64,000 bases of DNA from Streptomyces sp. ISL-100 (GCF_018614615.1 NZ_JAGGOK010000111.1:1-64000); one strand, 5' to 3'. Positions 8,866 through 18,408 are shown, counted from the stretch's first letter. The notes: generated by a model not told the origin, from the sequence alone. Made by a program: numbers and translations.

Positions 8866-9276
8866 ATGCGCCCTGCCAGCCCGTTCCGCCGCCGCACGAC
8901 CGCCTTCTCACCCTTCGGCGCGCTCACCGCCACGGCCGTCGTGACCGTCGCGGCCGCCACCGGCTGCGCCCCGCAGCCCGAGTCCCCGGCCGCCGCGCCC
9001 GGCGACGCCAAGGCGAGCTGCGCGCCGGGCAAACTGGCCACCGAGGTGCCGGGCAAGCTGACCATCGGCACCGACAAGCCCGCGTACGCACCCTGGTTCG
9101 ACGACGACAACCCGGCCAACGGCAAGGGCTTCGAGTCGGCGGTCGCGCACGCAGTCGCCAAGAAGCTCGGCTACGGCAAGGACCAAGTGGTGTGGCAGAC
9201 CGTGCCGTTCAACACCGCCTTCGCGCCCGGCGAGAAGAGACCTTCGGACGCGACACAGTCGTGCTGCGTGACGTGA
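8866..9276 (+). pseudogene. amino-acid ABC transporter substrate-binding lipoprotein, 3' end deleted
   Basis: The first 125 or so residues of a polar amino-acid (glutamate-type) solute-binding protein: signal peptide with lipobox ATGC, then the family core KLTIGTDKPAYAPWF, GKGFESAVAHAVAKKLGY and VPFNTAFAPGEK. Homology stops at about 9235, just before the place where family members continue with the DFDI(N)Q motif, and 10 unrelated codons lead to a stop. These codons are the out-of-frame start of the ABC ATPase gene. Full-length relatives are about 300 residues, so about two thirds is missing. The ATG at 8866 is preferred over upstream ATGs because it starts the signal peptide. Confidence 0.8.
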
Positions 9277-9953
9277 ACCTCGAAGTCGCCCCGCACACCG
9301 TGACCGCACTCATCGGCGCGTCCGGATCCGGCAAATCGACCCTCCTGCGCTGCGCGAACCTCCTGGAGGAGATCGACGACGGCGCGATCTTCCTCGACGG
9401 TGAGGACATCACTGACCCACGGGCGGACGCGGACGCCGTACGTCGCCGGATCGGCGTCGTTTTCCAGGCGTACAACCTCTTCCCGCACATGACGGTGCTC
9501 GACAACATCACCCTCGCGCCGAGGCGCGTACACGGCACGTCGCGTACGGACGCGGAGGCACAGGCCCGCGAACTCCTCGACCGCCTCGGCCTCGCCGACA
9601 AGGCCACCGCCTACCCGGACCGCCTCAGCGGCGGCCAGCAGCAACGCGTCGCCATCGCCCGCGCCCTCGCCGTACGCCCCCGCCTTCTCCTGCTCGACGA
9701 GATCACGGCGGCGCTGGACCCGGAGCTGGTGGGCGAGGTCCTGAACGTCGTACGGGATCTCAAGGGCGACAGCATGACGATGATCCTCGCCACCCACGAG
9801 ATGGGCTTCGCGCGCGAAGTCGCCGACCAGGTGTGCTTCCTGGACGGGGGAGTGGTGCTGGAGCGCGGCACGCCGGAGCAGATCTTCGGCGACCCGCAGG
9901 AGGAACGCACCCAGCGGTTCCTGCGACGGATTGTCGAAGCCGGGCGTCTGTGA
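9240..9953 (+). pseudogene. amino-acid ABC transporter ATPase, 5' end lost
   Basis: All functional ATPase motifs are intact: Walker A GASGSGKST, Q-loop VVFQAYNLFPHMTV, signature LSGGQQQRVAIARAL, Walker B LLLLDEITAALDPE and switch His THEMGFA. The first 10-15 native residues and the start codon are missing: the ATPase frame becomes recognisable at TFGRDTVVLRDV (about 9240) immediately after the truncated binding protein, in another frame. The intervening permease gene is absent. Internal GTG codons at 9261 or 9273 could still start a shortened protein, but without its permease it would be an orphan. Confidence 0.8.
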
Positions 9954-9978
9954 CCGCTTCTGGTGATAGACCAGAACG

Positions 9979-12900
9979 GTGACGGTACGGGGGCGACGAC
10001 TTCTCAGTTACAGCGACGCGGTAGCGATTCTCGGCGGCGACAGCGCGGCACTGGCGGCAGCCGACCAGGCGTTGGGCGGGGCGCTGTCGATGGCTACGGG
10101 CGGGGCCAGCGACGCTGTGCTCAATCTGTTCCAGGCGCGGGGAGGGGTGCTCAGGCTCGGGCGTGATCTGACGGCGGGGTTGAGGGAGCGACTGGGCTCG
10201 TCGGAGCGGGCGGAGCGTACGGAACGGATCGCGGCGGCGCATGCGGTGCTCGTGGTTACGGCGTACTTCGAGGCTCTCGGGGAGGCGGAAATCCCGTTCG
10301 ATCTGGCCGAGGTGCGGCTCACGCGGCGCGATCAGGTCGGACTGGCCGGGAGTTGGGATTACGCGAATGACCTCATTCAAGGGCTGGTCGCCAGTGCGGC
10401 TCCGCAGCCCGCCCCGCATCTGCCTTACGAGCAAGTCCGCGATGAACTCCAGAGCTACTACTTCTGGCTTTCTCGTAGCGTGTTGCGATTTATTGGGGGG
10501 CTGGCCGTATGGGACAGGCTTGACGATACGCAGCGCGATGATGTGACTCACGCGCTGGGCTATGAACTGAGCCGGCAGGCAGTCCGGCGCTACGAGGAGC
10601 TCTACGCTCAACTAGCCCTCGAAGTACCGGAATTTGGGTTCTGGTCCGGTCAGATCGAGCACCAGGCCACCCGCACCGGCATTCGCCAGGCCCTCACCGG
10701 CATCGAGTCGGCCCTCGCCGGCCTGACCACCGTACGCCGGTTCACCCACGCGGCCGCCGCCCTCGCCACTGGCTACCAGGCGGCTCTGCCCCGCCCGATC
10801 CTGGCCGAGGGAGACGCTCCGACGGGCGTGTGCCTGCCCACTCTCGGCGAGGGTTACGTCGACCCCGACTTCCGCGTCCGGGCCGTGACGGAAGGCCCCC
10901 ACGGGCCCGCCGAAGAGGAGTGGTGGGAGACCGCGCCGGTACGGTCCGACCTCACGGAGTACCTCGCGGGCGCCCTCACCTCGGTCGCCTCCACCACCGC
11001 GCCCCTGGTCGTCCTCGGCCAGCCGGGCGCCGGGAAGTCCGTACTGACGAAGATCCTCTCGGCCCGGCTGCCCGAGGCGGGCTTCCTGCCCGTCCGGGTC
11101 ATCCTGCGCGAAGTGCCGGCCGACGCCGACGTACAGGACCAGATCGAGCACGCCGTACGCGCCACGACCGGCGAACGGGTCTCATGGCCGGATCTGATCC
11201 GGGCGGCAGAAGGGGCCGTACCCGTCCTCCTCTTCGACGGCTTCGACGAGCTGCTTCAGGCCACCGGCGTCAGCCAGTCCGACTACCTGGTGCGGGTAGC
11301 CCGCTTCCAGCAGCGCGAGGCAGATCAGGGGCGGCCCGTCCTCGCCCTGGTCACGAGCAGGACCGCCGTCGCCGACAGGGCGCACTACCCGCAAGGCGCG
11401 GTGGCACTGCGCCTCGAACCCTTCAGGGCGCGGCAGGTCGAGCGCTGGCTCGACCTCTGGAACCGGCTCAACGAGCCGTACCTCACCGCGAACGGACTGC
11501 GGCCCCTCCCCGCCGCCGTCGCCGCACGGCACCGGGCTCTCGCCTCCCAGCCGCTGCTGCTGCTGATGCTCGCCCTGTACGACGCCACAGGAAACGCGCT
11601 GCAATACGGAGCCGAAAACGACGACCCCCTGGGTGAGGCCGAGCTGTACGAGGAACTGTTGGCGTCCTTCGCCGTCCGGGAGGTGGCAAAGTCCGCCACG
11701 GCGCTGCCGCAGCGGCAACTGGCCAACCGCGTGGAGCAGGAGCTCCAGCGACTCTCCCTGATCTCCTTCGGCATGCTGAACCGGCACCGGCAGTGGATCA
11801 CCACGGCGGAACTGGAGCAGGACCTGACCGCGCTGCTCGGTCGCCCCCAGTCGGCTCGGACCGACGGCTTCCGCGCGCCGCTCGACCAGGCGGAGATCGC
11901 GCTCGGCCGGTTCTTCTTCGTACAGAAGGCCCAGGCACTGCGCGACGACCAGCGGCTGGCGACGTACGAGTTCCTGCACGCCACCTTCGGCGAGTACCTG
12001 GCCGCCCGTCTCGCTGTACAGCTTCTCGTCGGCCTGCTCGACCAGCGCCCGGCGCTGTCCCTCGGCCGTGCGGGAGTCGACGACGACCTGCTGTACGTCC
12101 TGCTGTCCTACGCGCCGCTCTCGTCGCGCCAGATGCTCCGCTTCGTCGGCGCCCGGATCCGCCACCTCGCCCCGCAGGACCGTGAGCGGCTCGGTGAGCT
12201 TCTCGTCACCGTGATGGCCGACCACCGCAACCGCACCGAGCACCGCTTCGCCGAGTACCGGCCCACCGTGCGCGCGACCTCCTCGCGGCACGGCGTCTAC
12301 GGCGCGAATCTGATGATGCTGACAGTGCTGGTCAGGGACGGGGTCAAGGCGAGCGAGGTGTTCCCCGGCGATGCCAATGCAGCGGGCACCTGGCACCGGT
12401 ACGTCCTGCTGTGGCGGTCGGCCCTCACCGAACCGGAGTGGACGGACTTCGCGATCGCACTCGACCTCCATCACATCTGGAACGACGGCAGGCGGGACCT
12501 GGACATCTTTCCGGCGGAAGGCTTTCTCGTCGCGGAACCGGTCGACGCCTACTGGCTCTACGGCCGTCCGCCGGGTCACGGCGACCGCAGTAGCAGGGTC
12601 TGCTGGTCCCGCCCCTACCCGGAACAGATCCGGCACAAGATGGTGGTGTCCGGTGGCACCAATGACGCGGTTGTCCTGCATGCCGTGGACCCTGTCTTCC
12701 GCCGACTGGGTTCCGCCGTCACCACCTTCGTCGGTACGCCGGACGGCACGGCCACTTCGGTCGCCCACAGTCTGACGGACCTGTGGCTGGCGAGCGGCCT
12801 CGGCGCCCCGGACAGTGAACTGGGCGTCCTGTACGAGCGCTGCGGCACGTTTCTCGAGCGGTACTCCGGCCTCGACATGTCCACTCGGCGCTGCGCGACC

Positions 12901-13314
12901 TGGATCGTCCTGGGGCAACTGGTCAATGACGCGGCCCGGCTGCCGGCGTCCGTGGTGTCGAGTGTGCTGGGCGGGCTGTATCCGGTGGAGCTCGAGCCGC
13001 ACGCGTTGGAAGCGCTGGCGCGAGCCGCCATGGCGGCGCTGGAGTCGGGCGCCACGGGGGAGGACCGCACCGCGCTCCGGAGCTACTGGGAGGCGGCCGT
13101 GGACTCGCTTCTGGGGTCGGGTGCCTTCGGCCGCGTGCTGAACCTCTGGGCACAGACTGGCGCGTCGCAGTGGGCAAGCGGGTGGTTCGGCGACGCCGCG
13201 CGTGAGGTGTTGGACCGGATGACCGACGACCAGTTGCGCGACGTCCCGCCGGAGACCCTCGCCCGGGTACGCGGCCTGGTAGCCGCGTACCCGGGACGGG
13301 CCGATCGCCCCTGA
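9979..13314 (+). CDS. large NACHT-type P-loop NTPase
   Basis: 1,111 residues, cytoplasmic. An N-terminal all-helical region (about 1-300; resembling the helical domains found before NACHT in actinobacteria) is followed by a STAND-class NTPase: Walker A GQPGAGKS at 347-354, Walker B PVLLFDGFDEL at 415-425 (the DGxDE form typical of NACHT), and an arginine-type sensor TSRTAVADRA. The FLHATFGEYLAARL motif marks the winged-helix end, and a C-terminal sensor region of about 400 residues lacks obvious repeats. Bacterial NACHT proteins are known anti-phage proteins and signalling ATPases; this role is inferred here. GTG start, no strong ribosome site. It stands alone beside an ABC importer remnant and ends 6 bp from a convergent gene. 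Confidence 0.85.
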   Translation: MTVRGRRLLSYSDAVAILGGDSAALAAADQALGGALSMATGGASDAVLNLFQARGGVLRLGRDLTAGLRERLGSSERAERTERIAAAHAVLVVTAYFEALGEAEIPFDLAEVRLTRRDQVGLAGSWDYANDLIQGLVASAAPQPAPHLPYEQVRDELQSYYFWLSRSVLRFIGGLAVWDRLDDTQRDDVTHALGYELSRQAVRRYEELYAQLALEVPEFGFWSGQIEHQATRTGIRQALTGIESALAGLTTVRRFTHAAAALATGYQAALPRPILAEGDAPTGVCLPTLGEGYVDPDFRVRAVTEGPHGPAEEEWWETAPVRSDLTEYLAGALTSVASTTAPLVVLGQPGAGKSVLTKILSARLPEAGFLPVRVILREVPADADVQDQIEHAVRATTGERVSWPDLIRAAEGAVPVLLFDGFDELLQATGVSQSDYLVRVARFQQREADQGRPVLALVTSRTAVADRAHYPQGAVALRLEPFRARQVERWLDLWNRLNEPYLTANGLRPLPAAVAARHRALASQPLLLLMLALYDATGNALQYGAENDDPLGEAELYEELLASFAVREVAKSATALPQRQLANRVEQELQRLSLISFGMLNRHRQWITTAELEQDLTALLGRPQSARTDGFRAPLDQAEIALGRFFFVQKAQALRDDQRLATYEFLHATFGEYLAARLAVQLLVGLLDQRPALSLGRAGVDDDLLYVLLSYAPLSSRQMLRFVGARIRHLAPQDRERLGELLVTVMADHRNRTEHRFAEYRPTVRATSSRHGVYGANLMMLTVLVRDGVKASEVFPGDANAAGTWHRYVLLWRSALTEPEWTDFAIALDLHHIWNDGRRDLDIFPAEGFLVAEPVDAYWLYGRPPGHGDRSSRVCWSRPYPEQIRHKMVVSGGTNDAVVLHAVDPVFRRLGSAVTTFVGTPDGTATSVAHSLTDLWLASGLGAPDSELGVLYERCGTFLERYSGLDMSTRRCATWIVLGQLVNDAARLPASVVSSVLGGLYPVELEPHALEALARAAMAALESGATGEDRTALRSYWEAAVDSLLGSGAFGRVLNLWAQTGASQWASGWFGDAAREVLDRMTDDQLRDVPPETLARVRGLVAAYPGRADRP

Positions 13315-13320
13315 CCGTCG

Positions 13321-15120
13321 TCACCCCAGATCGAGCGCGTTCCGCAGCCCCAACCGGTAGCGCGTCCGGTCGTGACGCTTCAGGGACTCGACCGCCGGTG
13401 GCCGGAACAGCGGCGTCACCGTGCACCGCGGCGCCGTCGAACCGACCCGGTCCAGCAGGGCGTTGACCGCCGCGCGGGCCGACGCGTTCGCGCCCTCCAT
13501 CGTCGCCAGGTCGATGTCCACGGAGACGTAGTCGCCCGCCAGGAAGAAGTTGGGGATCTTCGTCGCGGCCGCCGGGCGGTTGTGGAACGTACCGACGGGA
13601 TGGATCAGCAGCTCGTCGTCGTTCGTCGGGTTCGGCGTGCCGATGCCGTCCACGCCCGGGTCCAGGAACCACGAGTGCAGTGTGCTGTCACGCAGCACCG
13701 TCTTGCCCGTGTCGTTGAGCGCGGCCTTGAGCTGCGCCCACACCTCGCGCGCGACCTCCTCGCGGGTGCACTGCTTCGCCGTCTTCCCGTACAGAATCCC
13801 GGGCTTGTCCCACTCGGAGATGTCGACCGACAGGCAGTCGGCCGCCGTGCCGTCGCCGTAGTCGGCGGGGAAGTCGCGGTCCGGCCAGTGCTGGGCCTGG
13901 GCGATGGCGGTCAGGGACCAGGGTGAGTCGATGCAGTTGAGGTGGCCGTGCAGGATCGGCGTACGTTCCGTCAGATAGAACTGGATGCCCGTCATCCAGT
14001 CCGTCCTGAGCCTGTCGCAGCGGGCCAGTTGCGGGTCGGCGGCGCGCATTGCCGCGTTCCAGGTGGGGCGGGCGTGCTCCACCGGCAGGGCGCAGACGTA
14101 GTGGCCGGCGGTCACGGTCCGGCGTACGCCGCCCGGGTCCTCGATCATCGCCGCCGAGATCTTCCCGTCGGCGTACCTCATCTCCCGTACGGTCCAGCCG
14201 ACCCGGAAGTCGACGCCCAGGCCCCGCAGATGGTCCACCCAGGGGTCGATCCACGCCTCGTTGGTCGGGGCGTTGAGGATGCGGTCCGGCGGGCCGTCGG
14301 CGCCCCGGCCGAGCGCGTTGAGTACGAAGGCCTCGCCGAGTGTTCCGACCGTACGGGTGCTGGCTTCCTCGGCCTTCGTCGCGACGATGTTGCGGGTGAC
14401 GCCGATGGCGAGGATGCGCTGGTAGTCCTTGGACATGCGCTCGGCCCGTACGAAGTCCCACCAGGGCGTGCGCTCCCAGGTGTTGTCGCGCCGTTCGTCG
14501 CAGCTGGTCAGGAAGACGAGCGCGCGGTTCACGAAGTACGCGCTCTCGTGCGCGGGGAGGTTGGCGGCCGTTTCGAGGAGCGCGCTGAGCGCGCGGCGGA
14601 TGTCGTCGAGGGTGAGGTCGGCCGGCTGGTGGCCGGGCCAGGGAATCGGCATCCGGAGGTCTTCACGGCCCGTGCGCGCGAACATCATTTCCCGCGGTGC
14701 GACGAGGTTGTCGTGGACGCCGTTGGCGTTGCCGGGGAAGGGGATGCGGCGCATCGTGTCCGGCAGGTTGTGGTAGATGCCGGGGATGAACCGGAAGCCG
14801 TGCTCGGCGGGCAGCGGCCTGCGTCCGCCCTTCGCGCTGTTCGGTACGTCCATGCTGCGGGCCTTGCCGCCGAGCGCCCGTCTCTCGTACACCGTGACCG
14901 CGAAACCGCGCTCGGCGAGCTCGTGCGCGGCGGTGAGGCCCGCGACGCCGCCGCCGAGCACGGCGACCGACTCCTGGGCGGTACGCCGGAGGCCGGCCGC
15001 CGCAGAGGGCGCCGTCGGTGCGGCCGTCGCGGGCGCCGCTCCGAGCGCCATCGCCCCGCCCGCCGTTGCTGCCGCCGCAGCCGCTGCCCCTGCCACGAAC
15101 GTGCGTCTGGAACTGCCCAT
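13321..15120 (-). CDS. Tat-exported FAD-dependent amine oxidase-like oxidoreductase
   Basis: 599 residues. Twin-arginine signal (SSRRTFVAGAAAAAAA), then the FAD-binding Rossmann motif VAVLGGGVAGLTAAHELAER and the downstream GGKARS and AEHGFRFIPG motifs found in phytoene desaturase/hydroxysqualene dehydroxylase-like flavoproteins. The C-terminal FAD contact FLAGDYVSVDIDLATMEGAN is present. The family acts on terpenoids, carotenoids or amines; substrate unknown. Cofactor is loaded in the cytoplasm, which fits Tat export. It converges on the NACHT gene (6-bp gap) and is divergent from the YchJ-like gene. Confidence 0.85.
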   Translation of the reverse strand: MGSSRRTFVAGAAAAAAATAGGAMALGAAPATAAPTAPSAAAGLRRTAQESVAVLGGGVAGLTAAHELAERGFAVTVYERRALGGKARSMDVPNSAKGGRRPLPAEHGFRFIPGIYHNLPDTMRRIPFPGNANGVHDNLVAPREMMFARTGREDLRMPIPWPGHQPADLTLDDIRRALSALLETAANLPAHESAYFVNRALVFLTSCDERRDNTWERTPWWDFVRAERMSKDYQRILAIGVTRNIVATKAEEASTRTVGTLGEAFVLNALGRGADGPPDRILNAPTNEAWIDPWVDHLRGLGVDFRVGWTVREMRYADGKISAAMIEDPGGVRRTVTAGHYVCALPVEHARPTWNAAMRAADPQLARCDRLRTDWMTGIQFYLTERTPILHGHLNCIDSPWSLTAIAQAQHWPDRDFPADYGDGTAADCLSVDISEWDKPGILYGKTAKQCTREEVAREVWAQLKAALNDTGKTVLRDSTLHSWFLDPGVDGIGTPNPTNDDELLIHPVGTFHNRPAAATKIPNFFLAGDYVSVDIDLATMEGANASARAAVNALLDRVGSTAPRCTVTPLFRPPAVESLKRHDRTRYRLGLRNALDLG

Positions 15121-15277
15121 GCCCGTCCCCCTTATCGCCTTACCGGCGGTAACTGTCGCGTCAGGCCCAGGAGACTACGGCCGGCCCCCACGACCCGGAA
15201 GGCACGTGCGTGCACATCCCCGCGTCGGCCGCACATTGGCGCGAAAGAGCCCCACCGGCCGCAGGCACAATGGGGAC

Positions 15278-15748
15278 ATGTCCCGACGCAGTTCACGCGG
15301 TACGAGCCGCCGCCCCCAGAGCCGGTCCGTTGCCGCGCCCTCCGCGCCCCACGCGCCGCTCTCCGCCGCATCGCCCTGCCCCTGCGGGCTCCCCGCCGCC
15401 TACGGCGACTGCTGCGGGCGCTTCCACTCCGGGGCGGCCGCCGCGCCCACCGCCGAGCTCCTCATGCGCTCCCGCTACAGCGCGTTCGCGGCCCAGGACG
15501 CGGCGTACCTGCTGCGCTCCTGGCACCCCGACACGAGGCCGCAGACCCTCGACTTCGACCCGGACATGCGCTGGCAGAGCCTGGACATCCTGGCCACCAC
15601 CGACGGCAGTGCCTTCCACACCACGGGAACGGTCACCTTCCGCGCCCACTACACGCACCAGGGCGAGCCCGGCGAACTCCACGAGCAGAGCCGTTTCGCG
15701 CAGCACGAGGGCGCTTGGGTCTACCTGGACGCCGTCTTCACGCGCTAG
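15278..15748 (+). CDS. YchJ-family SEC-C motif protein
   Basis: 156 residues. A basic N-terminal tail precedes the zinc-binding motif CPCGLPAAYGDCCGRFHSG, then the YchJ core LMRSRYSAFAAQDAAYLLRS with an NTF2-like fold expected for the remainder (FRAHYTHQGEPGELHEQSRF). These proteins are widespread and of unknown function. The ATG at 15278 follows GGGG at 4 nt; longer in-frame readings upstream are antisense to the flavoprotein. The 157 bp before it hold the divergent promoter region and no gene. Confidence 0.88.
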   Translation: MSRRSSRGTSRRPQSRSVAAPSAPHAPLSAASPCPCGLPAAYGDCCGRFHSGAAAAPTAELLMRSRYSAFAAQDAAYLLRSWHPDTRPQTLDFDPDMRWQSLDILATTDGSAFHTTGTVTFRAHYTHQGEPGELHEQSRFAQHEGAWVYLDAVFTR

Positions 15749-15854
15749 CCGGGCTGCTGCGGCCGATCGCCCCTTTTCTCCCGACCTGGGGGAGTTTCGT
15801 GCCACGTCGCAGGGGTACTGCGGACGGGACCCCAGAACCACCGGGAGGCACATC

Positions 15855-16196
15855 GTGGAAGGCATCACCGACCTGGAACTCGAAGCGCTCTGGGACGATT
15901 TCCACCGCGTGGTGAACATGACGTCGCAGGAACTGAGCACCTGGCTGCGCACCAGTGGCGCCGGCGAGAACACCGAGCCGCTGCCTGAGCGGGCCGGGAC
16001 CGAGACCGGGCGGCAGGTGCTCACGATCCTGGGCAAGCGGCGCACGGATCTGACGGCAGACGACGTCGCGGTCATGCGGCAGGTGGTGGAAACCGTCAGC
16101 GCACAGCGGCGCACCGACCTGGAGCCGATATCGGGGGACGGCGTCTGGCGGCACCGGCTGATGCTGCTGGGGCACGACCCCCTGAAGCCGGCATGA
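15855..16196 (+). CDS. DUF3140 family protein
   Basis: 113 residues, starting GTG at 15855 with GGGAGG 6 nt upstream. The sequence LEALWDDFHRVVNMTSQELSTWL at the N-terminus and KRRTDLTADDVAVMRQVV further on match the DUF3140 family, small actinobacterial proteins often found with DNA-related genes; the function is unknown. Its stop overlaps the start of the HhH protein gene (ATGA, 16193-16196), so the two are coupled. Confidence 0.8.
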   Translation: MEGITDLELEALWDDFHRVVNMTSQELSTWLRTSGAGENTEPLPERAGTETGRQVLTILGKRRTDLTADDVAVMRQVVETVSAQRRTDLEPISGDGVWRHRLMLLGHDPLKPA

Positions 16197-16903
16197 CCGC
16201 CGGCACCCGGACCCGTTCCGGCTCCCGCTCCGGCGCCCGCTCGAAGGGCGGCCAGGACGAGCGCACGGTGCGGGCACTCCTGGACGCGCACGGGCGTACG
16301 TACGCCGCCGAGGCCGGTATCCGGCTGCGTGACACCCCGCAGCCGCTCTACCGCCTTCTCGTCCTGTCCCACCTGCTGAGCGCACGGATCCAGGCATCCA
16401 TCGCCGTGGCCGCCGCCCGCGCGCTGCACGACGCGGGAATGCGCGACGCGCGCCGCATGGAAAGCGCCACCTGGCAGCAGCGGGTCGACGCCCTCGGCGA
16501 GGGCGGTTACCGCCGCTACGACGAACGGACCGCCACGCAGCTCGGTGACGCGGCGCGGCTGGTCCTCGACAAGTACGGCGGCGACCTGCGCCGCATGCGC
16601 GATGCCGCCGACGGCGATACGCAGGCGCTGCGGAGCCTGCTGCGCGAGGTCCCGGGACTGGGCCCCGCCGGTACGGACATCTTCCTGCGCGAGGCACAGG
16701 CCGTATGGGCCGAGGTCGCGCCGTACCTGGACGTCAAGGCCCTCCAGGGGGCGGAACGGCTCGGGCTGCCGACGGACCCGGCCAAGCTGGCCGGCCTCGT
16801 CGACGAAGGTGAGGTGGCCTCGCTGGCGGCGGCGCTCGTACGGGTCGCACTCGACCGGCACATCGCGGAGGAGCTCCAGGACGAGCTGCGGGACACAGGC
16901 TGA
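16193..16903 (+). CDS. helix-hairpin-helix DNA glycosylase/endonuclease III-like protein
   Basis: 236 residues. The core LSARIQASIAVAAARALHDA and the helix-hairpin-helix LLREVPGLGPAGTDIFLREA resemble endonuclease III/HhH-GPD glycosylases. The Cys4 iron-sulfur loop of classical Nth is absent, and the usual catalytic Lys after the hairpin is not evident (a Thr-Asp is seen), so it may bind rather than cut damaged bases. Translationally coupled to the DUF3140 gene. Annotators usually call this group 'endonuclease'. Confidence 0.75.
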   Translation: MTAGTRTRSGSRSGARSKGGQDERTVRALLDAHGRTYAAEAGIRLRDTPQPLYRLLVLSHLLSARIQASIAVAAARALHDAGMRDARRMESATWQQRVDALGEGGYRRYDERTATQLGDAARLVLDKYGGDLRRMRDAADGDTQALRSLLREVPGLGPAGTDIFLREAQAVWAEVAPYLDVKALQGAERLGLPTDPAKLAGLVDEGEVASLAAALVRVALDRHIAEELQDELRDTG

Positions 16904-16989
16904 TCCCGCGCGAGCCGCGACGGGGCCGTTACGGCCGGGGCGCGTGGGGTACGCGAGGGGCAGCGGGACCTACGGGAGAGGTGAGCACT

Positions 16990-17190
16990 GTGCCCGAGCC
17001 AGGCAGCAAGAAGTACGACACGAAGCGGGCCCGGCTGCGGAAGGAGGCCGAGGACAGCGGCGTACCCGACAAGCACGCCAACGAGCAGGCCAACGAGAAC
17101 CTACAGGCCGACCCGCACTACCAGAGCAGCGGCCCTCGCACCGAGCGCGGCAGGGGCCCGGAGACCGAACGCTCCGAGCGGCCCGACTGA
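16990..17190 (+). CDS. small hydrophilic protein of unknown function
   Basis: 66 residues, very polar: Lys/Arg/Glu-rich N-terminal half (PGSKKYDTKRARLRKEAEDS), a DKHANEQANENL segment, then an Arg/Glu/Gly tail that looks disordered. The GTG at 16990 is chosen because GGAGAGG lies at the right distance; an in-frame GTG at 16981 would directly abut that site. No family recognised; similar small proteins are common in Streptomyces, but no function follows from the sequence. Confidence 0.65.
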   Translation: MPEPGSKKYDTKRARLRKEAEDSGVPDKHANEQANENLQADPHYQSSGPRTERGRGPETERSERPD

Positions 17191-17294
17191 CGCAGTGGCC
17201 GCCGCAGGAGAATGAAGCGCCAGGACGGCCGTCGGCAGAGGCAGCTGGTTCCGATGCGCTGCTCGCCTCGGGGCCAGGAACTACTGTCGCGAGC

Positions 17295-17942
17295 ATGGTC
17301 GAACACGATGCCCTCAGTTCCACCCGCGAGGCTTACGACGCTGCCGCCCCGACCTATGCGCAGTTGTTCCGCGACACGCTGCGCGACAGTCCCCTGGACC
17401 GCGCGATCTTGGGTGCCTTCGCCGAGGTCGTAAGTGCGAGTGGGGACGGTCAGGTCGCGGACCTGGGGTGTGGGCCTGGCCATATCACTGCTTATCTGGA
17501 CGAGCTGGGGCTGGCGGCGTTTGGTGTTGACGCCTCTCCTGCGATGATCAAGTTGGCTCGACAGGCCTATCCAGGCCTGCGGTTCGACGTGGGCTCGATG
17601 GCCGCGTTGAACATCGCTGACGGCGTGCTGGGCGGCGTACTCTCACGTTGGTCCATCATCCACACTCCGCCGCAGGACCTCCCCGTCATCTTGGGGGAGT
17701 TCCACCGCGTGCTGGCGCCTGGCGGCCACGTTCTGGTCGGCTTTTCGGCAAGCGATGATCCGTCTCACCTGACGCAGGCCTTCGATCACACGGTCGCCCT
17801 GGCCTATCGGTGGTCGCCTGATCACCTCGCCGCGATGCTGCGCAAGTACGGGTTGGCCGAGGTAGCCCGGATGGTTCGCGAGCCTCAGCCCACCGACCGA
17901 CGGCAGTTCCAGGAGATTCAACTGCTCGTCCGTAAGGCCTAG
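17295..17942 (+). CDS. class I SAM-dependent methyltransferase
   Basis: 215 residues. SAM-binding motif I VADLGCGPGHITAYL (about residue 55), motif II acid in GVDASPAMI, and the late motif FHRVLAPGGHVLVGF show a Methyltransf_11/25-type Rossmann fold. Substrate unknown. ATG at 17295; open reading upstream belongs to another frame of the glycosylase gene. The surrounding genes give no pathway hint. Confidence 0.85.
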   Translation: MVEHDALSSTREAYDAAAPTYAQLFRDTLRDSPLDRAILGAFAEVVSASGDGQVADLGCGPGHITAYLDELGLAAFGVDASPAMIKLARQAYPGLRFDVGSMAALNIADGVLGGVLSRWSIIHTPPQDLPVILGEFHRVLAPGGHVLVGFSASDDPSHLTQAFDHTVALAYRWSPDHLAAMLRKYGLAEVARMVREPQPTDRRQFQEIQLLVRKA

Positions 17943-17989
17943 GCAGGGGCCGCCTGACCGAACACATGAGCGCATCCAACCTGCGCCGG

Positions 17990-18118
17990 GCCGGCCTTCA
18001 CGTTCGGCCTCGGCGATGCGGGCGATCAGGTTGTCGCGGATGTCGGCAAGTCGTGTCCGCTGGGCCGGGTCCGGTCGCAGGCCGTTCAGCTGCCCGGCGC
18101 CGACGCGGGGACCCCGTC
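17990..18118 (-). pseudogene. possible remnant of a recombinase/integrase C-terminus
   Basis: On the minus strand a stop-bounded stretch reads AQRTRLADIRDNLIARIAEA followed by EREG, then loses sense. From memory, this helical pattern resembles the C-terminal coiled segment of actinobacterial site-specific integrases. Nothing else of such a gene is present. It lies in the otherwise gene-less interval 17943-18408, in whose remainder (18119-18408) I see no supported gene; its last part must hold the promoter of the channel-like gene. Confidence 0.3.
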
Positions 18119-18408
18119 AACACACCACTGATCGGCCCCTGCGCCCCGTCACGACGGCGGCCGTCGGGGACTGCCCGATCGCTCCGACGTCGACCTCGCT
18201 GCCGCAGCAGCCGTCGGCCGCGGTGGCGTCGTACGCGCGCAAGTGCCACGGCCCGCCACGAACCGTGCGACATGCGGAGGGGAAGGGGGCCTGACGGGGC
18301 GTCTTCTCCGGGGCGCGGCTGGTCTGTTGCGAGACCCGGGCGTTCGCACCGCCGCCTCAAACCCAGGGGCCCACGAACCGGCCGCAGACCGCAAGGCACT
18401 CTGGGGGC

